From Bacteroidales bacterium 52_46 (GTDB lineage: Bacteria; Bacteroidota; Bacteroidia; Bacteroidales; Muribaculaceae), in the NCBI GenBank assembly GCA_001915385.1, contig MNQK01000009.1:23749-56002 (forward strand): a stretch of 32,254 nt of DNA, given 5' to 3'. The translations under genes were made by a program, and so were the position numbers. Under the pieces are notes generated by a model, which had not been told where the DNA came from, made no database searches, and saw only the letters and a program-made list of their open reading frames with translations. Of this stretch, positions 21,731 through 30,594 are shown in pieces. Every line of letters starts with the position of its first letter. The stretch's first letter is position 1.

Positions 21731-22951
21731 ATGATTGATATAAAAAAACAGTCTCTTTCATGGAAATCCGGCCAGACAAAAAACATTACGTTTATTGTAA
21801 CAAAAGATTGTCAGCTTGCATGTAAATATTGCTATCTTGTCGGTAAGAACGAAAAGGAGCGCATGAGTTGGGAAGTCGCCAAGGGGGCAATCGATTATAT
21901 ACTTGACCATGAGGCCGAGTTCCGGGAGGAGTCGGTAATATGGGATTTTATCGGAGGAGAGCCGTTTCTTGAGATTGACCTTATTGATAAAATTTGTGAC
22001 TATATAAAACTGGAACTGTTCAGAAGAAACCACCATTGGTTTAATTCCTATCGTTTCAGTTTCTCAACCAATGGCATTAATTACGACAGCGAGAAAGTTC
22101 AGTCATTTATATTCAAGAACCGCAGTCATATTTCTATCGGTATTACAATCGACGGCACGCAGCGCAAGCATGACATGAACCGTATTTGGAAGGGAAACGG
22201 CCCGGAACGTGGAAGCTATATCGATGTGGTAAAGAATATTCCGCTATGGCTGTCTCAATTTGCTAATGCCGGGACTAAGGTAACAATCAGTTCCGCCGAT
22301 ATTCCGTACATAACGGAGAGTGTGCTGCATCTGTATTCAATTGGCATCCATGAAGTCAATATAAATGTGGTCTTTGAAGATGTATGGGAAGATGGCGATG
22401 ACAAACTGTTTGAGAAACAGCTGATTGACCTTGCTGATGCTATCATCGAAGGTGAATATTACAAAGAAAACGCATGTTCATTTTTTTCGGAACTTATCGG
22501 TAAGCCGTTAGATGCCGTAACTGACAATCAGAACTGGTGCGGTGCGGGAAAAATGCTTGCTGTTGATGCCGCAGGCAATTTTTATCCTTGCACACGTTTT
22601 GCCGCATATTCCTTGCGCGAGAAGAAGCCGATAATCATAGGCAATATTCACGACGGGATTGATAACAACAAACTCCGTCCGTTCCTGACTCTTGACCGCA
22701 CTACACAGTCGCCGCAGAAATGCATGGACTGCGAGGTGGCGAGCGGTTGCGCATGGTGTCAGGGTGAAAACTATGATGCTGCCGATACTGATACTATTTA
22801 TCAGCGTTCTACGGCGATATGCAAGATGCACAAGGCTCGCGTCCGCGCCAATAACTATTACTGGAACAAGCTTTTCCGTAAACTGGAATTGGATGGACGT
22901 AGAGATGAATATAACGCTACCCACAAGAATCAAACCGCAAAGCCATGCTGA
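21731..22951 (+). CDS. radical SAM/SPASM peptide maturase (CXXX-repeat target family)
   Basis: A 406-residue enzyme. The radical SAM cluster motif CxxxCxxC is Cys27, Cys31 and Cys34 (KDCQLACKYCYL); GGEP is at 75-78. The C-terminal SPASM domain (from about 265) has the expected series: NWCGAGK, FYPCTR, CMDCEVASGCAWC and AICKMH, which should bind auxiliary iron-sulfur clusters. Enzymes of this architecture install thioether or other Cys-dependent bonds in RiPP precursors. Here the substrate is almost certainly the Cys-repeat protein just upstream. The coding end overlaps the next gene by 7 nt, so translation is coupled. Confidence 0.94.
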   Translation: MIDIKKQSLSWKSGQTKNITFIVTKDCQLACKYCYLVGKNEKERMSWEVAKGAIDYILDHEAEFREESVIWDFIGGEPFLEIDLIDKICDYIKLELFRRNHHWFNSYRFSFSTNGINYDSEKVQSFIFKNRSHISIGITIDGTQRKHDMNRIWKGNGPERGSYIDVVKNIPLWLSQFANAGTKVTISSADIPYITESVLHLYSIGIHEVNINVVFEDVWEDGDDKLFEKQLIDLADAIIEGEYYKENACSFFSELIGKPLDAVTDNQNWCGAGKMLAVDAAGNFYPCTRFAAYSLREKKPIIIGNIHDGIDNNKLRPFLTLDRTTQSPQKCMDCEVASGCAWCQGENYDAADTDTIYQRSTAICKMHKARVRANNYYWNKLFRKLELDGRRDEYNATHKNQTAKPC

Positions 22952-23895
22952 AATACCTGATAATACCGTTGGCGAATGACGCTGTGTCTTTCTGCCATTA
23001 TGAAAGAGGAAACAAATCTGACGGACTGATTGAGTTGGGAATGCTCAAAAAGGCAATCTTTTGGGCAATGACTGAAAACGTGAATGTGCAGTTTGTATAT
23101 CCTAATTGGGAAATTCCGTCGGAATACAAGGCGGTTATTGACACAATAGACCATGCCAAGATTGTCGGTTCGCATTGCGAGGATAAAGTGCTGACTGATG
23201 AGGCGGATATTGTAGTTTTTGACGGTTGGGAAGGTCTTGATACTTTCAAATACCAGTCGGGGAAAAGCTACGTGATACGTACCGACAAATCAGACCTCTT
23301 CGAGAATGCCGACGTAATTAAATCGTTGTTTCCTAAACTTGACAGACTTGTTGTTGTCATCACCGATATAGACAAATTTCAAGAGTCGGATTTCCAAAAA
23401 TATGAAACGTTTTTGAGCGCGATGATACCCATAGTCAAAGAGGAGTATGGCAAAGGACATTCGCTACATTTCAATCTTTTGACTGACAGAATGCTGTTAG
23501 ACAAGATGAATAACTGCAATGCCGGCGATGAAAGCATCACACTCGCTCCCGACGGCAAATTTTATATCTGTCCGGCATTCTATCTCGACGGGTGCAAACC
23601 TGTCGGCGACTTGGGAAACGGACTCGATATAAAAAATCAACAGCTCTATCGCCTCGACCACGCTCCGGTTTGCCGCAAATGCGATGCGTGGCAATGCCGC
23701 CGCTGCGTATGGTTAAACTGCAAGACAACGCTTGAAGTCAATACCCCGAGCCATGAACAGTGTGTCGTAGCCCATATAGAGCGAAATGCATCACGTAAAC
23801 TTCTCGAAGAAATCAGAACTTTAGGGGAATTTCTTACCGAAAAAGAGATTAAAGAAATAGATTATCTTGATCCATTTGATATAATAAAACAATGA
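22945..23895 (+). CDS. CXXX repeat peptide maturase partner, SPASM-like without the radical SAM motif
   Basis: A 316-residue protein. The N-terminal about 190 residues resemble a degenerate TIM-barrel without any CxxxCxxC. The C-terminal region keeps a SPASM-like series: NNCNAGDESITLAPDGKFY then ICP, DGCKP, PVCRKCDAWQCRRC, LNCKT and HEQC. It matches, from memory, the CXXX repeat peptide maturase family found with the radical SAM enzyme. It may act as a partner that binds clusters or presents the peptide, rather than initiating radical chemistry. The start overlaps the maturase by 7 nt; its end overlaps the next gene by 4 nt (ATGA). Confidence 0.85.
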   Translation: MLKYLIIPLANDAVSFCHYERGNKSDGLIELGMLKKAIFWAMTENVNVQFVYPNWEIPSEYKAVIDTIDHAKIVGSHCEDKVLTDEADIVVFDGWEGLDTFKYQSGKSYVIRTDKSDLFENADVIKSLFPKLDRLVVVITDIDKFQESDFQKYETFLSAMIPIVKEEYGKGHSLHFNLLTDRMLLDKMNNCNAGDESITLAPDGKFYICPAFYLDGCKPVGDLGNGLDIKNQQLYRLDHAPVCRKCDAWQCRRCVWLNCKTTLEVNTPSHEQCVVAHIERNASRKLLEEIRTLGEFLTEKEIKEIDYLDPFDIIKQ

Positions 23896-24167
23896 AAAAA
23901 GCAATAGGAAAAGTAACGGAACAGGAGCGCAATGAGATACAGGCGCTCTTTGAACGACGCAACGGACTCAATGAGTTGGCGAAGATACTTACGGCCGACA
24001 ATGCCGAGCTGTATGAACGTCTCGTAAAGGATATGGGCGAGACGGGCACGAAATTCCAGAACTGGTGGGACTCGATGGCTCAGAAGTATCAGTGGGAGAG
24101 TGCCGAAGGCGGCCATTGGGAGATTAATTTCGATACGTGCGAAATCGTATTGGTGACACCTGAATAA
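23892..24167 (+). CDS. CXXX repeat peptide modification system protein
   Basis: A 91-residue, mostly helical, acidic protein (KVTEQERNEIQALFERRNGLNELAKIL, then TGTKFQNWWDSMAQKYQW). It has one Cys and no membrane segment or zinc site. Size, WWDSMAQKY-type helix and position match the small third component of CXXX-repeat systems. It is probably an adaptor or leader-binding accessory; this is inference. It overlaps the preceding gene by ATGA and lies 9 bp before tatA. Confidence 0.8.
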   Translation: MKKAIGKVTEQERNEIQALFERRNGLNELAKILTADNAELYERLVKDMGETGTKFQNWWDSMAQKYQWESAEGGHWEINFDTCEIVLVTPE

Positions 24168-24176
24168 CATGCAATT

Positions 24177-24419
24177 ATGATAACAGCTTTTATTGGGACT
24201 ACGGAGTTGCTGCTCATAGGCGGATTGGCTCTCCTCCTGGTCGGCGGGAAGAAACTTCCCGAGATGATGCGCGGACTTGGCAAAGGCGTCCGCGAGTTCA
24301 AGGACGGAATGAAAGAGGGAGCGACTGACGATGCTCCTTCTGCTGGCGACGCGACTGACGGCGCCAAAGAGCGTACGGCTGACGGTGACGCTGAGAAACA
24401 ATCAGACGCAAAGGAGTGA
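24177..24419 (+). CDS. tatA: TatA-family twin-arginine translocase subunit
   Basis: An 80-residue protein with the TatA layout: an N-terminal membrane helix (FIGTTELLLIGGLALLLVGGKKLPEMM), the amphipathic helix RGLGKGVREFKDGMKEG, and an acidic hydrophilic tail. TatA polymerises to form the translocation path for folded Tat substrates. Family members usually have FG before KKLPE; here it is VGG, a mild variation. It sits between the peptide modification genes and tatC in one operon, and the precursor heading the operon carries a Tat signal, so it is probably dedicated at least partly to that substrate. Confidence 0.92.
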   Translation: MITAFIGTTELLLIGGLALLLVGGKKLPEMMRGLGKGVREFKDGMKEGATDDAPSAGDATDGAKERTADGDAEKQSDAKE

Positions 24420-24424
24420 CGCGT

Positions 24425-25225
24425 ATGTCGGCGGATGAACAGATGCTGACGTTCGGAGGGCATCTCGGTGTCCTCCGCAAGATGTTGAGGCGGGTGCTGG
24501 CGGTGACGCTGATATTTGCCTGTATTGTCTTTGCTTTGAAAGATGTCACGTTTTCGGTGCTTTTGGCGCCGGGGCAGTGGGATTTCTGCACTTACCGGTG
24601 CCTGGAATGGGTTGTCGGGATTTTTGACGCCGGGTTTCGGTTCGAGGAGTTTCATGTCGACCTTATAGCGACGGATCTGTCGAGCCAGTTTATGACGCAT
24701 ATCACCACGTCGATTTATTTGGGGCTGCTTTGCGCGTCGCCGTTCATAGTGTACGAGCTGTTTAAGTTCGTTTCGCCGGCGTTGCTGGAGAGCGAGCGGA
24801 AATATTCGGTGCGGATTGTGTGCATTGTCTATCTGCTGTTCATAGCGGGCGTGATGATGAGTTATTTCATACTGTTTCCGATTTCGTTCCGTTTTTTAGG
24901 GACATATTCGGTGGCAGAGAGTGTGCACAGCACAATCACGCTCGACAGCTATATATCCACTTTCGTTACGCTGACGCTGATGATGGGGCTTGTGTTTCAG
25001 TTGCCGGTGGTGGCATTCGTGCTCGGCAAAATGGGCATGGTGCAGTCGGCGTATCTTGTCAGATACCGTCGGTATGCGTTCCTGATTATCTGCATCGTTG
25101 CGGCGATAATCACGCCTCCCGATATAATGACGCTCATACTCGTGGCTGTCCCCCTCTACATGATGTACGAGGTGAGCATCCGCGTTATCCGCTCAACCGA
25201 ACGTCACCGGTCGGAAAAACAATAG
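24425..25225 (+). CDS. tatC: TatC twin-arginine translocase receptor subunit
   Basis: A 266-residue protein with six predicted membrane helices and TatC signatures (FGGHLGVLRKMLRRV at the N-terminus, LLCASPFIVYELFKFVSPAL, AIITPPDIMTLILVAVPLYMMYE). TatC recognises the twin-arginine motif and recruits TatA. ATG 24425 was chosen because AAGGAG at 24411-24416 is spaced 8 nt from it; a GTG at 24416 overlapping the tatA stop would add three residues. It is the last gene of the operon, before the tandem repeat block. Confidence 0.94.
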   Translation: MSADEQMLTFGGHLGVLRKMLRRVLAVTLIFACIVFALKDVTFSVLLAPGQWDFCTYRCLEWVVGIFDAGFRFEEFHVDLIATDLSSQFMTHITTSIYLGLLCASPFIVYELFKFVSPALLESERKYSVRIVCIVYLLFIAGVMMSYFILFPISFRFLGTYSVAESVHSTITLDSYISTFVTLTLMMGLVFQLPVVAFVLGKMGMVQSAYLVRYRRYAFLIICIVAAIITPPDIMTLILVAVPLYMMYEVSIRVIRSTERHRSEKQ

Positions 25226-25286
25226 GACAAGATTAATTTTGAATGGGGAATTTTGAATTTTGAGTTCCCGTGTATTTTTAACAAGA

Positions 25287-25575
25287 GAACAAAAGCTTTG
25301 GCAGGAGGACAAGAGGGAAATATCTTGTGCTTTTATTTGAGCTTTTGTGCTCTTGTTCTTTTGTTTTTTATTTTTTGAACAGGAGCACAAAGGAACAAAA
25401 GCTTTGGCAGGAGTACAGGAGATAATATTTTGTGCTTTTGTTTGGGCTTTTGTGCTCTTGTTCTTTTGTTTTTTATTTTTTGAACAGGAGCACAAGGGAA
25501 CAAATGATTGGACAGGAGTACAGGAGATGATGTTGTGTGCTTTTGTTAGGGCTCTTGTCCTTTTGTTTAACACAG
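25287..25575. repeat. tandem repeat, unit 105-106 bp, about 2.8 copies
   Basis: Units start at 25287, 25393 and 25498 with GAACAAA. Each of the two full units holds AGCTTTGGCAGGAG, TGTGCTTTT and a hairpin (GTGCTCTTGTTC paired with GAACAGGAGCAC, one G-U) around a T-rich loop. Unit 3 is partial and more diverged. The units are contiguous with no unique spacers. Related text with the same hairpin halves occurs at 14691-14740. It can act as a multiple terminator after tatC. No gene is seen between 25226 and 25780. Confidence 0.85.
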
Positions 25576-25618
25576 AGACAAAATCGTAATATTGTCCATC
25601 AATTGAAATATTTTATCC

Positions 25619-25650
25619 ATTGCGGGAGGGGGCGCACGGTTGTAATTTTG
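25619..25650 (+). promoter_or_regulatory. candidate promoter of the sugar transporter gene
   Basis: TTG at 25619-25621 and TAATTTTG at 25643-25650 are 21 nt apart and match the Bacteroidetes pattern. The expected leader to ATG 25781 is about 125 nt, long enough for regulation. Confidence 0.5.
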
Positions 25651-25780
25651 CATCGAAATCATTATCGATGTCCGCGCCCCGGAATGCCGGCGAAGAAGAT
25701 TCCCGCAAGGAACGCCGCACGTGGCCCGACAGAAATATCGACCTGAGTCTTCCTGAAAAAACAAACAACTTAACATTATC

Positions 25781-27163
25781 ATGAATTCTTACAACAAATC
25801 ATTCGTATTCTTCATCTGCCTCGTATCGGCAATGGGCGGTCTGCTCTTCGGCTATGACTGGGTGGTCATAGGGGGCGCGAAACCGTTCTATGAAGTATTT
25901 TTCGGTATCTCTGATGACACCACGCAGCAGGCATTCGCCATGTCGGCCGCCATACTCGGCTGCCTTTTCGGCGCTACGACCGCAGGCATGATGGCCGACC
26001 GGTTCGGTCGCAAGCCGCTGCTTCTCATCTCGGCCACAATCTTCCTTGTATCGGCATACGCCACAGGGGCTTTCAATGTATATGCCGGCTTCCTTGCCGC
26101 ACGTTTCATCGGCGGTATCGCAATCGGCCTTGCCTCGGCACTGTCGCCCATGTACATCGCGGAGGTAGCGCCCACACAGATACGTGGCAAACTCGTGACA
26201 CTCAACCAGATGACTATCGTGCTCGGCATACTTGCGGCGCAGATAGTCAACATGCTGATTGCCGAGAAGGTGCCCGGCGATGTTGTCGCCGTCGACTCAT
26301 GGAACGCCCAGTGGGGATGGAGATGGATGTTTTGGTCGGGCGCTTTCCCCGCCGCCGTGTTCCTGCTCCTGGCATGCTTTATTCCCGAGAGCCCGCGCTG
26401 GCTTACCCGCGTAGGACGCATCGCTAAGGCTGACACCATATTCTCGAAAATCGGCGGCAAGAAATATGCTGCGGAAAACATCGGGCAGATAGAAGCCTCG
26501 GAAAAGGGCGCGGAGAAGAAAGTGGGACTGCGCATGCTTTTCATCCACAAATACGCCTCAATCCTCGTGCTCGGCATCATCATCGCCGTGTTCCAGCAGT
26601 GGTGCGGCACCAACGTAATATTCAACTACGCGCAGGAGATTTTCCAGGGCGCCGGTTTCCCGATCGACGGAATGTTCCTCAATATCGTGATTACGGGTGT
26701 GGCCAACGTAATATTCACCATCGTGGCAATCTATACGGTCGACCGCTGGGGACGCCGCAAGCTGATGCTTTTCGGCGCGATAGGGCTCGCAACCATCTAT
26801 ATCATACTCGGCACGTGCTACTACTTCCACGTGAGCGGCATACTGATGGTAATCTGCGTGGTTGCCGCCATCGCATGCTACGCCATGTCGCTCGGCCCGA
26901 TCACCTGGGTGCTGCTCGCCGAACTGTTCCCCAACAAGATCCGAGCCGCCGCCATGGGCGTGTGCACTTTCGCACTGTGGACAGGCTGCTTCACGCTGAC
27001 GTATACATTCCCGCTGCTCAATGCCGGACTCGGTTCTTACGGCACATTCTGGCTCTACGCCGCAATCTGCCTCGCCGGATTCGTCTATCTCAGCCGCCGT
27101 CTTCCCGAGACCAAGGGCAAATCGCTCGAACAACTTGAAAAAGAGCTTGTAAAGGAGGATTGA
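25781..27163 (+). CDS. sugar porter family MFS transporter (XylE-like)
   Basis: A 460-residue, 12-helix inner-membrane transporter. Sugar-porter signatures: GGLLFGYDWVVIGGA (helix 1), MADRFGRKPLL (loop 2-3), RFIGGIAIGLAS, SPMYIAEVAPTQIRGKLVTLNQ, FIPESPRWL, YTVDRWGRRKL and LPETKGKSLE near the C-terminus. It should import a hexose or pentose with protons; the exact sugar cannot be read from sequence. The downstream gene encodes a DUF5107-TPR protein with a sugar-mutarotase-like fold, which suggests joint work on carbohydrate use. Confidence 0.95.
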   Translation: MNSYNKSFVFFICLVSAMGGLLFGYDWVVIGGAKPFYEVFFGISDDTTQQAFAMSAAILGCLFGATTAGMMADRFGRKPLLLISATIFLVSAYATGAFNVYAGFLAARFIGGIAIGLASALSPMYIAEVAPTQIRGKLVTLNQMTIVLGILAAQIVNMLIAEKVPGDVVAVDSWNAQWGWRWMFWSGAFPAAVFLLLACFIPESPRWLTRVGRIAKADTIFSKIGGKKYAAENIGQIEASEKGAEKKVGLRMLFIHKYASILVLGIIIAVFQQWCGTNVIFNYAQEIFQGAGFPIDGMFLNIVITGVANVIFTIVAIYTVDRWGRRKLMLFGAIGLATIYIILGTCYYFHVSGILMVICVVAAIACYAMSLGPITWVLLAELFPNKIRAAAMGVCTFALWTGCFTLTYTFPLLNAGLGSYGTFWLYAAICLAGFVYLSRRLPETKGKSLEQLEKELVKED

Positions 27164-27210
27164 CAACGGAGACTTCCTAAATAACAAATCACATAAAACA
27201 TGAAATCTAC

Positions 27211-27272
27211 GGGCGTGACGGAATAAGGTAAAATGAGAGATTGGAGAAAAAAGGTATAAATCCGTCACACCC
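27211..27272 (+). promoter_or_regulatory. inverted repeat in the leader of the DUF5107 gene
   Basis: GGGCGTGACGG (27211-27221) can pair with CCGTCACACCC (27262-27272) with one G-U. The 40-nt loop is purine-rich. It lies 36 bp before the DUF5107 start and 48 bp after the transporter stop. It could be a weak terminator or a regulatory leader separating the two genes; no T-run follows. Confidence 0.45.
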
Positions 27273-27308
27273 ACTATTAAAAAACAAACCGATTAAAACG
27301 CAATTATA

Positions 27309-30300
27309 ATGGTAAAAGCATGGAAAGAGAAGGTGGTGATACCCACCTACGAACCGGGTGCTCCCGAAAAAAATCCTATTTTCCTGGAAAGACGTGTCTA
27401 TCAGGGCTCATCGGGCGTAGTCTACCCCTACCCCGTCATCGAGTCGATTTCCGATACGAAAACCGACGTAGAGTATGACGCCGTATGGATCGAGAACGAA
27501 TACATCAAGGTGATGATACTCCCGCAGCTCGGAGGACGCGTGCAGATGGCTTACGACAAGGTGCGCAACCGCCACTTCATATACTACAACCATGTCATCA
27601 AGCCCGCGCTTGTCGGACTTGCAGGCCCCTGGATTTCGGGCGGCATCGAGTTCAACTGGCCCCAGCACCACCGCCCCTCCACCTTCATGCCCGTCGACTG
27701 CACCATCGAGGAGCTGGCCGACGGAGGCGTGACCGTATGGGTCAACGAGCGCGAACGCATGTTCCACCAGAAAGGCATGGCCGGCTTCACCCTGCGTCCC
27801 GGCAAAGCATATCTCGAAATCAAGGGTGTGCTCTACAACCCCACTCCGCTACCCCAGACATTCCTGTGGTGGGCCAATCCCGCGGTAGCCGTCAACGACC
27901 ACTACCAGAGCGTGTTCCCCGCCGACGTCAACGCCGTGTTCGACCACGGCAAGCGTGCCGTAAGCTCTTTCCCCATCGCTACGGGCACATACTACAAGAT
28001 GGACTACTCGGCAGGCGTCGACATATCCAACTACAAGAATATCAAGGTGCCTACATCCTACATGGCCGTCAACTCCAAATACAACTTCGAGGGGGGCTAC
28101 GAGAACGACACCCGCGCCGGCATGCTCCACGTGGCGTCGCACCACGTATCGCCCGGCAAAAAGCAATGGACATGGGGCAACGGCGACTTCGGCCGCGCCT
28201 GGGACCGTAACCTTACCGACAACGACGGCCCGTATATCGAGCTTATGGCCGGTGTCTACACCGAAAACCAGCCCGACTTCACCTGGCTCATGCCCTTCGA
28301 GGAGAAATCGTTCACCCAGTATTTCCTCCCCTACCGCGAACTCGGCATCGTGAAGAATGCATCGAAGGACATACTGCTCAACATCGACCCCGCGGGCGAC
28401 GCCAAAGTCAACCTCAAGGTATTCGCCACCTCCGAGCAGACAGTCACCATCAAGGTAGTCACCGACGGAGGCAAGGCCATAGCCGAGCAGACGCTCACTC
28501 TCTCGCCCGAAAAGATTTATGACGAGGTAATCACCGTGGGCGACGCCGCGTTCGACACTCTCAACGTAGTCATCACCGACAACACCGGCCGCGAGCTCCT
28601 CACATGGCATGCAGAGCCGGCCGACATACGTCCTATCCCCGACTCGGCGGAAGCCGCCCTGCGTCCCGACGAAATCAAGACCGTGGAGCAGCTGTTCCTC
28701 ACCGGTCAGCACCTCGAGCAGTACCGCCACGCCACGTTCAACCCCGTGGAATACTACGAGGAAGGCCTGCGCCGCGACCCGATGGACGTGCGCTGCAACA
28801 ACGCCCTCGGATTGTGGTACATACGCAAGGGTCGCTTTGACATCGCCGAGAAATATCTCCGCACCGCCGTCAAGGTCATCACCCGCCGCAACCCCAATCC
28901 CTACGACGGCGAGCCCATCTTCAACCTCGGTCTTGCTCTCCGCTTCCAGGGCAAGTATTCCGATGCCTACGACCGTTTCTACAAATCGACATGGAACGCC
29001 GCATGGCAGGATGCCGGCTACATGGCCTGCGCACAGATATCCTCGCTGCAGGGACGCCTCGACGACGCGCTCTACGAAGTAGACCGCTCGCTTATACGCA
29101 ACTGGCACAACCACGTGGCACGCGCCCTCAAAGCCAACATACTCAACCGCATGGGCCGCAAGGACGACGCGCTCAAATGCTGCGCCGACGCCCTTGAAAT
29201 CGACCCGTTCAACTTCGGCTGTCTCTACGAGGCAGGTAAAATCGACGAGATGCGCAAGATGATGCGCGCCGACGCCAACGACTACGACCAGGTGGCACTC
29301 GACTATATGGCCGCAGGATGCTGGCAGGATGCCGTCAACGTATGGAACATCGCCATCGAGGAGAACGCCGTCACCCCCATGACACGCTACTATATGGCCT
29401 ACTGCCTGCTCAACAACGGCAACGAGACCGAAGCCAAAGCAATGTATCAGGAGGCAGCGAAAGTATCGCCCGACTTCTGTTTCCCCAACCGACTGGAGGC
29501 AATCCTCGCGCTCAACGAGGCAATGCGCATCAATCCCGACGACGCCAACGCGCCTTACTATCTCGGCAACCTATACTACGACAAGCGTCAGTATGACCTC
29601 GCTATCGGCTTGTGGCGCAAGTCGAGCGAGCTTAACCCCGACTTCCCCACCGTATGGCGCAATCTCGCGCTCGCCACATTCAACAAGCTCGGCGACTCCG
29701 CGGCTGCCGTTGAAATGATGGAACGCGCATTTGCCCTCGACACCGACGACGCCCGCATACTCATGGAGCTTGACCAGCTTTACAAGCGTCTCGGACGCGA
29801 CCATGCCGAGCGTCTGGCGTTCCTCGAGAAATATCCCGAACTCATCAAACGTCGCGACGACCTGTTGCTCGAGCAGATTACACTGCTCAACCTCACCGGC
29901 AATTACCGCCGCGCCATCGAGCTGCTCGACAGCCACATCTTCCACCCGTGGGAAGGGGGCGAGGGTAAAGTGCCCGCACAGTACCAGTACAGCCGTGTCG
30001 AGCTCGCCAAAGAGGCTATCGCAGCCGGCATTCCCGCCGAAGCCGTCAAGCTGCTCGAAGAGTGCCTTGTCTACCCCCATCATCTTGGCGAAGGCAAACT
30101 TCACGGCGCCCTTGACAACGACTTCCTCTACCTGCTCGGACAGGCATACGAAGCCCTCGGACAGCACGACAAGGCCGTCGAAGCATGGACAGCCGGCACC
30201 GCAGCTCCTCTCGAACCTGCTGCCGCCCTCTATTACAACGACGCCGCTCCCGACAAACTTTTCTACGCCGGCCTATGCGAACTCGCCCTTGGCAACACCG

Positions 30301-30575
30301 ACAAGGCCCGCGGCCGCTTCAACCGACTCATCACCTACGGCGAGCAGCATATATTCGACGACGTCAAGCCCGACTACTTCGCGGTATCGCTCCCCGACCT
30401 TCTGATATGGGAAAGCGACCTAAATACCGCCAATCAGGTACACTGCCGCTACATGATGGCACTCGGCCACTACGGCATGGGCAACACCGACAAGGCACGC
30501 ACATTCCTTGCCTCGGCCCGCGCTCTTAACTGCAACCACACAGGCATCAACGCCTTCGCATCGTTCATGAAATAG
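27309..30575 (+). CDS. DUF5107 domain protein with TPR repeats
   Basis: A 1088-residue protein without a signal peptide, so probably cytosolic. The N-terminal DUF5107 region (about 1-360) is a galactose-mutarotase-like beta-sandwich with GGRVQMAYDKVRNRHFIYYNH, GPWISGGIEFNWPQHHRPSTF and WWANPAVAVNDHY. After a beta linker, residues about 460-1085 are TPR arrays (ALGLWYIRKGRFDIAEKYL, NLYYDKRQYDLAIGLWRKSS, YNDAAPDKLFYAGLCELALG). The role is unknown, but family members pair with sugar transporters and dehydrogenases, so a carbohydrate-binding or scaffold role is likely. Strongly GC-rich third positions match the transporter. Confidence 0.92.
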   Translation: MVKAWKEKVVIPTYEPGAPEKNPIFLERRVYQGSSGVVYPYPVIESISDTKTDVEYDAVWIENEYIKVMILPQLGGRVQMAYDKVRNRHFIYYNHVIKPALVGLAGPWISGGIEFNWPQHHRPSTFMPVDCTIEELADGGVTVWVNERERMFHQKGMAGFTLRPGKAYLEIKGVLYNPTPLPQTFLWWANPAVAVNDHYQSVFPADVNAVFDHGKRAVSSFPIATGTYYKMDYSAGVDISNYKNIKVPTSYMAVNSKYNFEGGYENDTRAGMLHVASHHVSPGKKQWTWGNGDFGRAWDRNLTDNDGPYIELMAGVYTENQPDFTWLMPFEEKSFTQYFLPYRELGIVKNASKDILLNIDPAGDAKVNLKVFATSEQTVTIKVVTDGGKAIAEQTLTLSPEKIYDEVITVGDAAFDTLNVVITDNTGRELLTWHAEPADIRPIPDSAEAALRPDEIKTVEQLFLTGQHLEQYRHATFNPVEYYEEGLRRDPMDVRCNNALGLWYIRKGRFDIAEKYLRTAVKVITRRNPNPYDGEPIFNLGLALRFQGKYSDAYDRFYKSTWNAAWQDAGYMACAQISSLQGRLDDALYEVDRSLIRNWHNHVARALKANILNRMGRKDDALKCCADALEIDPFNFGCLYEAGKIDEMRKMMRADANDYDQVALDYMAAGCWQDAVNVWNIAIEENAVTPMTRYYMAYCLLNNGNETEAKAMYQEAAKVSPDFCFPNRLEAILALNEAMRINPDDANAPYYLGNLYYDKRQYDLAIGLWRKSSELNPDFPTVWRNLALATFNKLGDSAAAVEMMERAFALDTDDARILMELDQLYKRLGRDHAERLAFLEKYPELIKRRDDLLLEQITLLNLTGNYRRAIELLDSHIFHPWEGGEGKVPAQYQYSRVELAKEAIAAGIPAEAVKLLEECLVYPHHLGEGKLHGALDNDFLYLLGQAYEALGQHDKAVEAWTAGTAAPLEPAAALYYNDAAPDKLFYAGLCELALGNTDKARGRFNRLITYGEQHIFDDVKPDYFAVSLPDLLIWESDLNTANQVHCRYMMALGHYGMGNTDKARTFLASARALNCNHTGINAFASFMK

Positions 30576-30594
30576 TTTCATTGAAATCTTACAT

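Noticed and set aside
25287..25575. Possible CRISPR array
   Set aside because: Units are 105-106 bp, contiguous, with no unique spacers and no cas genes nearby.
25888..27274. Long minus-strand frames opposite the MFS transporter
   Set aside because: The plus strand has every sugar-porter signature; the antisense frames lack start signals and domains.
27849..29114. 421-codon open frame on the minus strand inside the DUF5107-TPR gene
   Set aside because: It is a shadow of GC-rich third positions in the plus-strand gene; the translation is low-complexity Val/Gly/Glu-rich with no domain or start signal.
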